Translations under genes and position numbers: made by a program
NCBI GenBank assembly: GCA_963785755.1
Contig: CAWAXG010000013.1
Coordinates: forward strand, 930,001-994,000
From: JACCXG01 sp963785755
GTDB taxonomy: Bacteria > Acidobacteriota > Vicinamibacteria > Vicinamibacterales > 2-12-FULL-66-21
Direction of reading: 5' to 3'
Length of the DNA: 64,000 bases
Part shown: in pieces, positions 46,955 to 57,366 of the stretch
How the letters are laid out: every line of letters starts with the position of its first letter
Position numbering within the stretch: the first letter of the stretch is position 1
Notes under the pieces: model-generated
Databases searched by the model: none
What the model was told of the DNA's origin: nothing
Seen by the model: only the letters and a program-made list of their open reading frames with translations

Positions 46955-47290
46955 TTACCGCTTGCGGCGCCTCGGCGCCGTGGCCGTCAACGCTTCCACC
47001 TTCTGTTCGAGCGCGCGGAGCTGGGCCTGCAGCTCTTCTGACCCGACCTGAGCCGCCCGGCGCTGCGCGCCGGGCGACAGGTCCCGATCGTACCGCCACC
47101 AGTCCAGTCCGATTTCCTGGGCTTTGTCCAGGGAGCACACTAGCAGACGGATGCGGATTGTGAGGAGCTCGACCTCGGCCAGCGAAACCTTGATATCGCC
47201 CGCGATCACCAAGCCCTTGTCCAGCACGCGATCGAGAACGTCGACGAGCCCGGTCGCGCGATGGTGGTGGGTTGGTAGCTCGAGTGCCAT
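46955..47290 (-). CDS. gvpJ: GvpA-family minor protein, GvpJ-like
   Basis: A 111-residue GvpA-family protein. The core GLVDVLDRVLDKGLVIAGD then IKVSLAEVELLTIRIRLLVC is more like GvpJ than GvpA because of the AGDIKVSLA stretch, and it ends SLDKAQEIGLDWW. The C-terminal 40 residues are a helical, charged tail ending RRRKR. GvpJ is a minor shell protein that affects vesicle shape. It is the first gene after the promoter at 47299-47327 and has no clear Shine-Dalgarno sequence, consistent with leaderless translation. Confidence 0.85.
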   Translation of the reverse strand: MALELPTHHHRATGLVDVLDRVLDKGLVIAGDIKVSLAEVELLTIRIRLLVCSLDKAQEIGLDWWRYDRDLSPGAQRRAAQVGSEELQAQLRALEQKVEALTATAPRRRKR

Positions 47291-47298
47291 GCCGCCCG

Positions 47299-47327
47299 AC
47301 TATAACCTACAGCTCGACAGTCGGCAA
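47299..47327 (-). promoter_or_regulatory. Putative promoter of gas vesicle operon
   Basis: On the minus strand TTGCCG (47327-47322) and TATAGT (47304-47299) are 17 bases apart: 4 of 6 and 5 of 6 consensus matches. Only eight bases lie between the -10 box and the ATG of the GvpJ-like gene, so the mRNA would be leaderless or nearly so. Confidence 0.6.
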
Positions 47328-47357
47328 CGCGACATGTCCACGGCTTCGACCGCGGCG

Positions 47358-47801
47358 CTACCGGCGGCTGGTCCCGGATTCCGAGATGGCTTCGACGAGT
47401 TCACCGGTCTGGGTGTCCCTGTTGATGCGGGTTGCAATGTCAGCCTGGGCAATGATGCCGAGGAGCCGGCCGGCCGCGTCCACAATCGGCATCCGGCGCA
47501 CCTGACGATCTTTCATCTGCTCCAGCACTTGCGCGACGTCGTCACCTTCTCGACAGCTTACTGGATCTGGCGTCATCGCGTCGTGCGCCGTCGCCCGCTC
47601 GGTGCCGCGTCCACTCGCAAGAACCTTGATGACGAGATCCCGATCCGTGACGATACCGACGAGCTGTTTCGAGGCCTTCGACTCGACGACGGGAACCGAA
47701 CCGACATCTTCACGTTTCATGATCTCGGCGACCTGGACAATTGAGTCGCCGGGTTCGCAGCAGGCCGGGTCGGGAGTCATGACGTCTCTGCACGTTGGCA
47801 T
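47358..47801 (-). CDS. CBS-domain-pair protein
   Basis: A 147-residue protein made of two CBS domains (about 5-65 and 74-135): VMTPDPACCEPGDSIVQVAEIMKR and DAMTPDPVSCREGDDVAQVLEQMK, each ending in the usual LVGIVTDRDL/LLGIIAQADI strand. CBS pairs bind adenosine nucleotides (AMP, ATP, SAM) and often gate a partner. It lies just upstream of the gas vesicle promoter on the same strand and could be a cytoplasmic energy sensor for that operon. A strong AGGAGG site precedes the ATG by four bases. A link to gas vesicles is inference from position. Confidence 0.9.
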   Translation of the reverse strand: MPTCRDVMTPDPACCEPGDSIVQVAEIMKREDVGSVPVVESKASKQLVGIVTDRDLVIKVLASGRGTERATAHDAMTPDPVSCREGDDVAQVLEQMKDRQVRRMPIVDAAGRLLGIIAQADIATRINRDTQTGELVEAISESGTSRR

Positions 47802-47886
47802 GTGACCTCCTTACGAGCAGTCAGCGATTCGCCCATTCGAAAGGCGGAGCTGCTCTCGACCTATCTCTAGCAAGCCGCCGGCCACT

Positions 47887-49471
47887 TCAGGCCTGAGCTT
47901 TCAGTTCTCTCTTGAGGATCTTGCCCGTCGCACTGACCGGTAGGGCGTCGCGGAATTCGACGTGGCGCGGGTACTTGTATGCGGCCATCTGCTCGCGGCA
48001 CCACTCGATTAGAGCCCGGTCGGTCACCTCAGCGCCTGACTTCCGGACGACGAACGCCTTGATCTCCTCGCCCAGGCGCTCATCGGGAACCCCGATCACC
48101 GCGACGAGCGAGATGGCCGGATGGGTGAGCATCACTTCTTCGATTTCCCGCGGGTAGACGTTGAATCCCCCGCGGATGATCATGTCCTTCTTGCGATCGA
48201 CGATGGTCACGTAGCCGTCGGCGTCGATGCTGCCGATGTCGCCGGTGTGGAACCACCCGTGGCGCATCGCTTCGTCCGTCGCCTCGGGGCGGCTGTAATA
48301 CCCCTTCATGATGTTCGGCCCGCGAATCACAATCTCGCCCGGCTCGCCCACGCCCAGGAACCGATCCTCGTCGTCAACGCATCGCACCTCGACGCCGAAG
48401 ATGGGCTGCCCGACCGTGCCCGGCTTCGTCGGACGATACAGCTGGTTGAAACAGGCGACCGGCGAGGTCTCGGAAAGCCCATAGCCTTCGAGAATCTTGA
48501 CACCGAACATTTCTTCGAACGCGCGCATGACCTCGAGCGGCATGGCCGCGCCGCCGGAGACACACACGCGAAGATGCTTCGCAATCGGCGCCGGATCGAA
48601 CTGGCGCTGGCGGAGGTGCTGCAGCAGGGCCCAATACATCGTCGGCACCCCGATCCAGAAGCCGACCGCTTCGCGGCGCATGGTCTCGAGGACGGCCGCC
48701 GGATCGAAGCGGGGCAGCAGCACGAGATGAAACCCTCCGAGGAACCCCGCGTTCATGAGGCAGGTCTGGGCTGTCGAGTGGAACAGCGGAAGGGTGACCA
48801 GCGCAACGTCATGTTCGAAGCCGCCCCGCATCGCCGGCAGGTACATGTCTCGCGCCGCCATCGCGTTCAGGGTCATGTTCTCGTGGGTCAGCTCCGCACC
48901 CTTGGGATGACCCGTGGTCCCGGACGTATAGAGAATCACCGCCGTGTCGTCGGGACGGCGCCGCCGCGTCCCGAACGTCGCGGGTACCGGCTGCCTCGAC
49001 CACCTCCGCCAGAGTTTTCGTTCCAGGAATGGAGGCCGAACCGGGCCCGGCCGGCATGACGATCAGATTCGGACAACCGGCTTCCCCGCATCCGGCCTTC
49101 GCCATGCTCGCCAGCGGGAGCTCGCTGGTGCCTTCGAATGCGATCAACGCGCGCGCGTCGCTGTCCTTCAAGTGGTAGGCAATCTCCCGCGGTTTCAGCA
49201 GCACGTTCAATGGCACGACCACGGCGCCAGCCTTCAGGATGCCGAAGTAGGCGATCGGAAACAGCGGCACGTTCGGACAGGTCAGCGCGACATGGTCGCC
49301 TGGCTTGATGCCCATGACGTCCAGCCCCGCAGCGAGCCGCGTCGCCTGGTCGTTCAGCTGCGCATAGGTCAATCGCGCCGGCCCGCAGGAGACGGCGGTC
49401 CGATCCGGCACCATGCGGGCGGTGTGTTCGAGAACGCTTGCCAGGTTGAGCGCGGTCGCGTGGTGATTCAT
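47887..49471 (-). CDS. Acyl-CoA synthetase / long-chain fatty-acid-CoA ligase (frameshifted at about 48950-48990)
   Basis: About 527 residues if repaired. The N-terminal part (RTAVSCGPARLTYAQLND, IKPGDHVALTCPNVP) and the C-terminal part (ILYTSGTTGHPKGAELTHEN, the AMP-binding motif; YGLSETSP; GWFHTGDIG; and KYPRHVEFRDALPVSATGKI with the catalytic lysine) are in different frames. The switch fits one extra C after the TAC in the minus-strand GGTACCC (48989-48983): the repaired join reads EAAGTATFGTRRRRPDDTAV. The enzyme activates a fatty acid as acyl-adenylate and then acyl-CoA. It is not obviously linked to the gas vesicle genes upstream. No second frameshift is needed. Confidence 0.8.
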
Positions 49472-49549
49472 GGGGGCAGAAAGCTAGCACGGGCCGGGTG
49501 GCGCGGTGCTAGAGGCGGTAAGGGTTCGAGCCGCCGGATTCCACGAAGC

Positions 49550-50386
49550 CTAGGTGGCGAGCGTGCTTACGACGGCCCGCTCGAACGCGAGATCCCGCGA
49601 GCGGACGCGCAGTTCTTCGGACATGAGGGTGTGCAGGCTCTGATCGCCGAGCGAGACCACGCGTGAGGCGAGCGTGTGCGCGGCCAGGCGAACCTGGGCG
49701 TCCAGACAGTCGCCGGGCAGGAGTTTGAGCTCCAGCTCGGCGCCGCCGCCGCCGAGCGAGACGGATTCCAGCGGAGCGTCGCCGCTCTGCACGCGTGGAA
49801 CGATGCGTCGCTTCCACCCGAGCGACGAGTCCAGCCACCCGGCAAACAGCCCGCATTGGTAATGGTCGCTGCCGCAGATGGTGAGATGCTCGAAGGCCGA
49901 CGCGGCCTGACGGACCTGAGGCAAATCGAAGAAATGCGCCATCGCCGCCCGCCAGCGCGTCAGCCGGGTCCAGCGCAGGTCCGTGAAGGCCGTCTGCTCG
50001 AAGAGCGACGACAGCCGCGCCCAGAGCAGCCCGGGCTCCTCGGCATCGAGCACGACCCGGTCGGCTAGAGTCCCGACGCCGTCCAGCGCCTCAGGGCGTC
50101 CGCCGCGCCACCAGACGACCGTCGGCAGGCTGGAGAGCCGAACGCCGGCGATGGCGTTGTTGACGTACTCCGGACGCAGGCCGCCGATCGAGATGACGTC
50201 AGGCTGCGATTCCACTGCAGGAGCGGGCTGCGACTCGGTGGCAATCAGGACGACCATCACCGCTCCCGAATCCCCTTCGCCGCTGAGCGCGCCGGCGGCT
50301 TCGATGAGGCGCGCCGATGGCCCGACGACGACGACGGTTGCAGACTTCGCCCGTGCGGGTGATGAGACGGTCACAACGTCCTCCAT
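49550..50386 (-). CDS. opcA: Glucose-6-phosphate dehydrogenase assembly protein OpcA
   Basis: A 278-residue OpcA-like protein. After a short variable lead it shows VLIATESQ, LPTVVWWRGGRPEALDGVGTLADRVVLDAEEP, and HLTICGSDHYQCGLFAGWLDSSLGW, typical of the family. OpcA is a cofactor that assembles and activates Zwf in cyanobacteria and actinobacteria. ATG 50386 starts inside the last 16 bases of zwf, so the two are translated together. The longer open frame to 50434 runs into zwf and is not used. Confidence 0.83.
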   Translation of the reverse strand: MEDVVTVSSPARAKSATVVVVGPSARLIEAAGALSGEGDSGAVMVVLIATESQPAPAVESQPDVISIGGLRPEYVNNAIAGVRLSSLPTVVWWRGGRPEALDGVGTLADRVVLDAEEPGLLWARLSSLFEQTAFTDLRWTRLTRWRAAMAHFFDLPQVRQAASAFEHLTICGSDHYQCGLFAGWLDSSLGWKRRIVPRVQSGDAPLESVSLGGGGAELELKLLPGDCLDAQVRLAAHTLASRVVSLGDQSLHTLMSEELRVRSRDLAFERAVVSTLAT

Positions 50387-51894
50387 CGCCGGCCATCCTG
50401 CGCGATCATGGCGTCGGCTTCCGGCGGGCCCCACTCACCGGCCTCGTAGGTTGGCACGGGCGTCTCTCGCTCCTGCGCCCACAGCTCGTTCAACGGGGTG
50501 ATGAGCCCCCAGGATGCCTCGACGAAATCGTGCCGCGCGAACAGCGTCGCATCGCCGAGCATCGCGTCGAGGAGCAGCGTCTCGTAGGCCTCAGGCACTT
50601 CGCCGTGAAATGTCGTCCCGTACCTGAAGTTCATCATCACCGGCGCGACCTGCATGCGGGTGCCGGGGATCTTCGCGTTGAATCGCAGCGAGATGCCCTC
50701 GTCAGGCTGCACGTTGATGACGAGCAGATCGGAGGTCAGCGCCGTCGGGCTGATGCGGCGGAAGATCTGCAGGGGCGGACGATGGAACTGGATGGCGATT
50801 TCCGTGGTTCGCTTCGGCAGCCGCTTTCCGGTTCGAAGATAGAACGGCACGCCCGCCCACCGCCAGCTGTCCAGTTTCAATCGCAAGGCGACGAAGGTTT
50901 CGGTCCTCGAGTTCGCGTCGACCCCCGGCTCCTCGCGGTAACCAGCTACGTCTTTGCCTTCCACCCAGCCGGCGCGGTATTGCCCGCGGACGGCCGGCGG
51001 TCCGCCATCTAAGGCGAGAATCGGCTGCACTGCGAGGAGCGCGTCCATCTTTCTGTCGCGCACGCTGGCGGCGCTGAACTCGGTCGGCGGCTCCATCGCG
51101 ACGAGGGAGAGCAGCTGCATCAGATGGTTCTGGACCATGTCACGAAGCGCGCCGGCCCCTTCGTAGTACGACGCCCGGCGCTCCACACCGACCGTTTCCG
51201 CCGCGGTGATCTGCACCTGGTCGATGTAGCGGCGATTCCAGATCGGCTCGAACATGCCGTTCGCAAATCGAAGCACCAGGAGGTTCTGCACCGTCTCCTT
51301 GCCGAGGTAGTGATCGATGCGGAAGATCTGCTCCTCGGCGAAGTGGCGATGAAGGAGCGCGTTCAGGCTTCGCGCGCTGGAGAGATCCGTGCCGAATGGC
51401 TTCTCCACGATCAGCCGCCGCCAGCCGCCGTCGGGCGTGCCCGCGAGCCCGGCCGTCTCGAGGCCTTCGACGACCGTGGCATATCCGGACGGGGGAATCG
51501 CGAGGTAATAGAGCACGCCTTCTGAGCCAATCGCCGAGAGCCGCTCGGCCAGCCGCCTGTACAGGGCCGGATCGGTCATCTCGCCCGACACGAAGTACAT
51601 CTGGGCCTGGAGCGATCGGGCCACCTCGTCATTCGCGGCGTCCACTCGTGCGAATTCGCGCAGACTGTCCTGAAACTGCTGGCGGAATTGATCGTCGCTC
51701 ATCTGTGAGCGCGCGACGCCGACGACGGCGAAGCGGGCGGGCAGGCGCTGGCCGCGGGACAGGCTGTGCAGGGCCGGCAGGAGCTTGCGTCGCGTGAGAT
51801 CGCCCGAAGCCCCGAAGATCACCAGGGTGGTGGCGCCGGGCGTCGGCTCGATCCGGAGGTTGTCGAGGAGGGGATTCTCGTCGGTCGGGAACAT
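50371..51894 (-). CDS. zwf: Glucose-6-phosphate 1-dehydrogenase
   Basis: A 507-residue Zwf of normal length. The NADP-binding motif is GASGDLTRRKLLPAL (about 29-43), the active-site peptide is RIDHYLGKE with the catalytic histidine, and EKPFGTDLSSA and RTGKRLPKR follow. It oxidises glucose-6-phosphate to 6-phosphogluconolactone, opening the pentose phosphate pathway and making NADPH. It is paired with opcA. The start is ATG 51894; a short 84-base gap separates it from the upstream HEAT-repeat gene, with a terminator in it. Confidence 0.95.
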   Translation of the reverse strand: MFPTDENPLLDNLRIEPTPGATTLVIFGASGDLTRRKLLPALHSLSRGQRLPARFAVVGVARSQMSDDQFRQQFQDSLREFARVDAANDEVARSLQAQMYFVSGEMTDPALYRRLAERLSAIGSEGVLYYLAIPPSGYATVVEGLETAGLAGTPDGGWRRLIVEKPFGTDLSSARSLNALLHRHFAEEQIFRIDHYLGKETVQNLLVLRFANGMFEPIWNRRYIDQVQITAAETVGVERRASYYEGAGALRDMVQNHLMQLLSLVAMEPPTEFSAASVRDRKMDALLAVQPILALDGGPPAVRGQYRAGWVEGKDVAGYREEPGVDANSRTETFVALRLKLDSWRWAGVPFYLRTGKRLPKRTTEIAIQFHRPPLQIFRRISPTALTSDLLVINVQPDEGISLRFNAKIPGTRMQVAPVMMNFRYGTTFHGEVPEAYETLLLDAMLGDATLFARHDFVEASWGLITPLNELWAQERETPVPTYEAGEWGPPEADAMIAQDGRRWRTL

Positions 51895-51951
51895 CCATCC
51901 GATGATATCGAGAAATCCGTGGCGGCTCCCGGAGATCGGCGGATGCGCCCG

Positions 51952-51976
51952 AAAAGCCGCCCGTGAGGACGGGCGG
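51952..51976 (-). terminator. Intrinsic terminator of HEAT-repeat gene
   Basis: On the minus strand, CCGCCCGT (51976-51969), a four-base loop, ACGGGCGG and then CTTTT form an eight-pair stem and short T-tract, right after the stop of the HEAT-repeat gene. The T-run is short, so termination may be partial. Confidence 0.65.
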
Positions 51977-51978
51977 TC

Positions 51979-53208
51979 CTACTTCGTCTTTTCGAGGACG
52001 TACTCGCGGGCACGCGTCGTGCCTATGAGCCGCAGACGATCGTGCGCATAGGTGCGAAGCCGCGGCTCCTTCTCCTCCTCGCAGATCCGGATCAGGCCCT
52101 CGTCATCGCGGGCGGTGAAAAGGCCTCTGACGATCACGTAGCGGACTTCGACCGGCGCCTTCCTGTACATCAGGCGCAGCTGATCGCGGCCTCCCGCGCG
52201 GCCGAGCGCGATCACTGCCGTTTCGCGCAGGTCGGGATTGTTCTCGGACTGCGCGATCTTGAGCAGCGCGTTCGCGTCGTTCCGCTGCCCGAGCGAAGTG
52301 ACGACCTGCCGCTTCACCCGCAGGTCGGCTGTGGAATAGACCTGCAGCAGCTCCTTCGCAATCTCGGGCCCGCCGAAGTGGCCGAGTTCCTTGACTGCCG
52401 CCATCCGGACCGCTTGCGGCCCCTTCTTGGCAACGTCCACGACCACCATCTGTGCCTCCGGATGTCCGGACTGCGCGAGCACGAACACGGCGCGCCGGGC
52501 CTCGGCCGGCTTCCCCTCCTCGAGCGCGATCTCTCCGAGCATCGGAATCACTTTCTGCGCATCGGTTCGAATCAGGCGGCCAAGCACCTGAATGCGAAGA
52601 TCGGCGTCCGTGGCATAGGTTTCGGCAATCCACTCTTTCGGCGGTGCCGGTGGAGCGGGTGGCTTGCCCGACGGCGGCTCTGGTGGCGCTGGCGGAGCCG
52701 GGGACCGGTGCGGGGGAGGGGGAGGGGTTTTCCCCGGCACGCGCGGCGCGGGCGCTACGACTGGTCCTGCGGGCGGAGGCGGCGGCGGAGGCGGGACCAT
52801 CAGCCACAGCACGTCCTTGCGTCCGAGCTTGTGCGCAAGCTCGATCATCAGCGAGGACGCAGGCGCGGACCAACGGCTCTTCGTGAACTCCCGCTGCAGC
52901 CGGCGAATGCTTTCCACGGCCTCGGCCAGGTCTCCGGCCTGGTTCTGGCTGTGAGCCAGCCAGAACAGCGCTTCGTCCTTGTTCGGTTCCTTGGCATCGC
53001 CCACGGCCTGACGCAGCTCGTTGATCGCGGCGAACCACTGCTCCTCAATGATGAAGTCCTTCGCCTTCGTCAATCGTGCGGATTCAGCAGGCTCGTAAGC
53101 GGCGGCCGCGGCCGACACATCCTCGGTGCACGGCTCTGCCGACAGCGTCGCCGGGCTCGCGAGCAGCCCCGCCGTCATTACCAATCCGCTCAAGCCCAGC
53201 TTCGTCAT
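51979..53208 (-). CDS. Exported HEAT-repeat protein with poly-proline linker
   Basis: A 409-residue protein. The signal peptide is MTKLGLSGLVMTAGLLASPATLSAE. Residues about 45-125 are helical, TPR-like (KAKDFIIEEQWFAAINELRQA; KDEALFWLAHSQNQAGD). A linker of about 60 residues (139-197) is almost only proline, alanine and glycine. The C-terminal half (about 200-405) is HEAT/PBS-lyase-like: repeats of about 30 residues such as GEIALEEGKPAEARRAVFVL, LGHFGGPEIAKELLQV and VRYVIVRGLFTARD. It is probably a periplasmic scaffold. The upstream gene is an anti-sigma factor on the same strand, but the two do not overlap. Confidence 0.7.
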   Translation of the reverse strand: MTKLGLSGLVMTAGLLASPATLSAEPCTEDVSAAAAAYEPAESARLTKAKDFIIEEQWFAAINELRQAVGDAKEPNKDEALFWLAHSQNQAGDLAEAVESIRRLQREFTKSRWSAPASSLMIELAHKLGRKDVLWLMVPPPPPPPPAGPVVAPAPRVPGKTPPPPPHRSPAPPAPPEPPSGKPPAPPAPPKEWIAETYATDADLRIQVLGRLIRTDAQKVIPMLGEIALEEGKPAEARRAVFVLAQSGHPEAQMVVVDVAKKGPQAVRMAAVKELGHFGGPEIAKELLQVYSTADLRVKRQVVTSLGQRNDANALLKIAQSENNPDLRETAVIALGRAGGRDQLRLMYRKAPVEVRYVIVRGLFTARDDEGLIRICEEEKEPRLRTYAHDRLRLIGTTRAREYVLEKTK

Positions 53209-53275
53209 GATTGCCTCGAGTCCCCGCAGATTACCGTTCGCGTCTCACGTTCATCCTAGCGATTGGTGACACATC

Positions 53276-54073
53276 TCAAGGTCCGGCCGCCGCCATCACG
53301 TTCATCTTGGTGATCAGATCGCGGCGTTGAATCAGCCGCTGGAGCTGCTGCAGCGATGCGGGGTCCGGCCGTTCGGCCATCGACGTCTGCAGCAGCACGA
53401 GCTCGAGATCGCGCATCACGCCCGCCAGCGTGCTCAGCCCGCGTTCCTCCGCGGCCGCCCGGTACAAACGCGTGTCCCTCAACAGCGACGATGCAGCGTC
53501 ACGCTCGTACGACCAGTCGGCTGCGTTCAGCGCCGACGAATCCTTCGTCGCGAGTCCCAGGACCACGAGCTTCGACCGCTCGAAATGCGCATCGCTCAGT
53601 GTCACGAACGGATCGGCAGCCTGCACGGTGGATTCGGCCGCTGGCGGCGCAGACGCCGTTCCAGGCGGCTGCCTGTCCCCAGGAATGACGACTGAGTTGT
53701 GCTGACGGAGCACCAACACCACGCTGAATGTCACGAGCGCCAGCAATGCTGCCATCGCGAGAGCCGGCACGAGCCGGCGGCGCACAGGCATGGCAGGCAC
53801 ACGAGTCGAGCCGTCGGCGCGCGCCGTTACAGTGGCTGACTGCTTGAGGGCGGCATCCAGTCGGATCATGAATCCGGACCAGTCGCCGCCCGGCGGGGTC
53901 GCCACGTCCGGACGCGTGGCCAGCGCGGCGCGGATCACCGACAGGTCCTCGAGGGCCTGACGGCACTCGGCACACTGTTTCAGGTGCGCCTGCACGCCGG
54001 CACGTTCCTCGATCGCCAGCTCGCCGTAGAAGTACAGCTCGATGGTGGCGGCCGCCTGGATCTCGCAGATCAT
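53276..54073 (-). CDS. Anti-sigma factor with zinc-finger-like domain
   Basis: A 265-residue membrane protein. The N-terminal zf-HC2-like domain has the HLKQCAECRQAL (H-x3-C-x2-C) metal site (about 30-42), a single membrane span lies at about 104-124 (RLVPALAMAALLALVTFSVVLVL), and a periplasmic domain of about 140 residues follows. It would hold the upstream ECF sigma factor at the membrane and release it on an envelope signal. The start codon overlaps the sigma factor stop (ATGA). Confidence 0.85.
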   Translation of the reverse strand: MICEIQAAATIELYFYGELAIEERAGVQAHLKQCAECRQALEDLSVIRAALATRPDVATPPGGDWSGFMIRLDAALKQSATVTARADGSTRVPAMPVRRRLVPALAMAALLALVTFSVVLVLRQHNSVVIPGDRQPPGTASAPPAAESTVQAADPFVTLSDAHFERSKLVVLGLATKDSSALNAADWSYERDAASSLLRDTRLYRAAAEERGLSTLAGVMRDLELVLLQTSMAERPDPASLQQLQRLIQRRDLITKMNVMAAAGP

Positions 54074-54660
54074 GCCCGCCCTCCTGCCGTTCCCGTGGCG
54101 CTCGTGGCCACGTTCGCGCGCGTCAGGGCGTGGCGCAGGCGGTGGACGGCCGCGTGCAGCTGGCGCTTGACGGTGCCTTCCGCGAGCCCCAGCGCATCGG
54201 CGATCTCGCCGAGCTTCAGGCCTTGATGATGGCGCATGACGAACACGATTCGCTGACCTTGGGGCAACCGGTTGATCTCCGATTCGAGCACCTGCCCGAG
54301 CTCCCCGGCGTAGGCGTGCTCTTCCGGGCCGGGTGTTTCCGTCGCCGTATTGTGCAGCTTGTGCTCCGCTTCTTCACCGAAGGGGGCTGAGCCTGCCGGC
54401 AGCTGCCGCCGGCGATGATCGATACAGGCGTTCATGACGATGCGATAGAGCCAGGAGCTCAACTGAGCATCCTGGCGGAATTTGTCCAGGGATCGAAACA
54501 CTTTGATGAAGACTTCCTGCGCGATGTCCTCGGCGTCGTAGTGATTCCCCGCGAACTGGTAGGCCACGCGATACACCATCGATCGATGCCGCTCCACGAG
54601 CGCCTGGAAGGCGGCGGTGTCACCGCTCGCCGCGCGGGCAATCAGATCCGAATCAGCCAT
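54070..54660 (-). CDS. RNA polymerase ECF sigma factor
   Basis: A 196-residue sigma factor with region 2 (AFQALVERHRSMVYRVAYQ, then DAEDIAQEVFIKVFRSLDKF) and region 4 (LPQGQRIVFVMRHHQGLKLGEIADALGLAEGTVKRQLHAAVHRL with its helix-turn-helix). It is followed directly by its anti-sigma factor. It is divergent from the outer-membrane barrel gene at 54838 and may control it, but no promoter motif for that was identified. Confidence 0.92.
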   Translation of the reverse strand: MADSDLIARAASGDTAAFQALVERHRSMVYRVAYQFAGNHYDAEDIAQEVFIKVFRSLDKFRQDAQLSSWLYRIVMNACIDHRRRQLPAGSAPFGEEAEHKLHNTATETPGPEEHAYAGELGQVLESEINRLPQGQRIVFVMRHHQGLKLGEIADALGLAEGTVKRQLHAAVHRLRHALTRANVATSATGTAGGRA

Positions 54661-54837
54661 TCAGGCGCTCGCCCTGCCGGCGCGCTGCGAGAGACCGGAG
54701 CGACGGGCAGGTCGTGTCATCCATATGACGCAGCGGATGGGGCGAGGGTTGATCGACCGCCGTCCAGCCGGCATCGGGCAGCCATCTTGCACCGCGGCCC
54801 GTCTAAACCTGCGTAACTCATGTTCCATGGAGGTTTG

Positions 54838-55371
54838 ATGCGATCGCTCGTTACCGCGCTGGCGCTCTTGTCTGACCCTTTTCTGACCGTGACACCGGCG
54901 GCCGCCCAATCGATTGCCCGGCCCAACTCCTGGACGCTCACCCCATTTCTACACGGCTCACTCGCCGTCGGAGACCCGGCGCCCGAAAACTCCTTCGGGC
55001 TGGGGTTCGCCGTCGGGTACGACTGGACGTCCAATCTCGGGTTCGAGGGGGAACTGAGCCACCTGTTCGACGTCGCCGGGGATTCCGCCGACGTGGACTG
55101 GTCGGTCACGACCTTCAGCGGAAACGCGATTTATCACTTCGACGCGCGGCACGTCACCCCCTACGCGACCCTCGGTCTCGGCTTCGAGCACAGCGGACAC
55201 AGCCGTGCCGCGTGCTACGTCCGACGTGCGCACGTGCTTTTGGTCCTACGTCCTATGTGCCACGTGCGCTCCTGCATTCATGCTGCGTGCTTCGTGCCTC
55301 GTGTGCGACGTACCTGCGTGCGGGCTTCGGACATCACACGCAGGGCATGCCGCACGTCGGACCTAGCATGA
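54838..55371 (+). pseudogene. Outer-membrane beta-barrel protein, 3' end replaced by inverted-repeat element
   Basis: Up to about residue 122 (SGHS, base 55204) this reads as an outer-membrane barrel: signal peptide MRSLVTALALLSDPF to AAAQS, then strands ended by aromatic residues such as SWTLTPFLHGSLAVG, SFGLGFAVGYDWTS, GFEGELSHLFDVAGD, NAIYHFDARHVTPYATLGLGFE. A normal member would go on for 60-100 residues and end in an aromatic residue. Here the frame runs into the GCACGT-rich element and stops at TAG 55369-55371 with a Cys/Arg-rich nonsense tail. ATG 54838 has GGAGG four bases upstream. No remaining 3' part is seen beyond the element. Confidence 0.65.
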
Positions 55372-55430
55372 AGCACGTCCGCACGTAGCACGTAGCACCA
55401 AAAGCACATGCGCACGTCGGACGTAGCACG
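55211..55430. repeat. Large imperfect inverted repeat rich in GCACGT
   Basis: Arm 1 (55211-55260) and the complement of arm 2 (55381-55430) match at about 46 of 50 positions, with a 120-base centre that has its own smaller inverted repeat (CTGCGTG 55314-55320, CACGCAG 55337-55343). GCACGT occurs ten times in 55352-55502; some copies lie seven bases apart (55381, 55388). The element sits between the broken outer-membrane gene and typA. Transcribed, it would form a long hairpin. It carries no open frame I can support and no transposase; it may be a MITE-like or dispersed chromosomal repeat. Confidence 0.75.
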
Positions 55431-55520
55431 AAAAAGCACGTATGCACGTAGCCGCGTCGCACAAGAGCACGTGCGCACACAGCACGTAGGACGACAGCAC
55501 GTGTGTGAGATACTACCCTG

Positions 55521-57362
<1,842 letters not shown>

Positions 57363-57366
57363 GCGC

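Noticed and set aside
37516..47801. GvpN, GvpC or GvpO genes in the gas vesicle operon
   Set aside because: Looked for an AAA+/MoxR-type ATPase (GxxGTGKT with later sensor motifs), for 33-residue GvpC repeats and for GvpO; none found. The only ATPase is ArsA/Get3-type.
55211..55503. Possible CRISPR array or tandem repeat array
   Set aside because: Repeats are short, degenerate, and partly inverted; there are no regular spacers and no Cas genes nearby.
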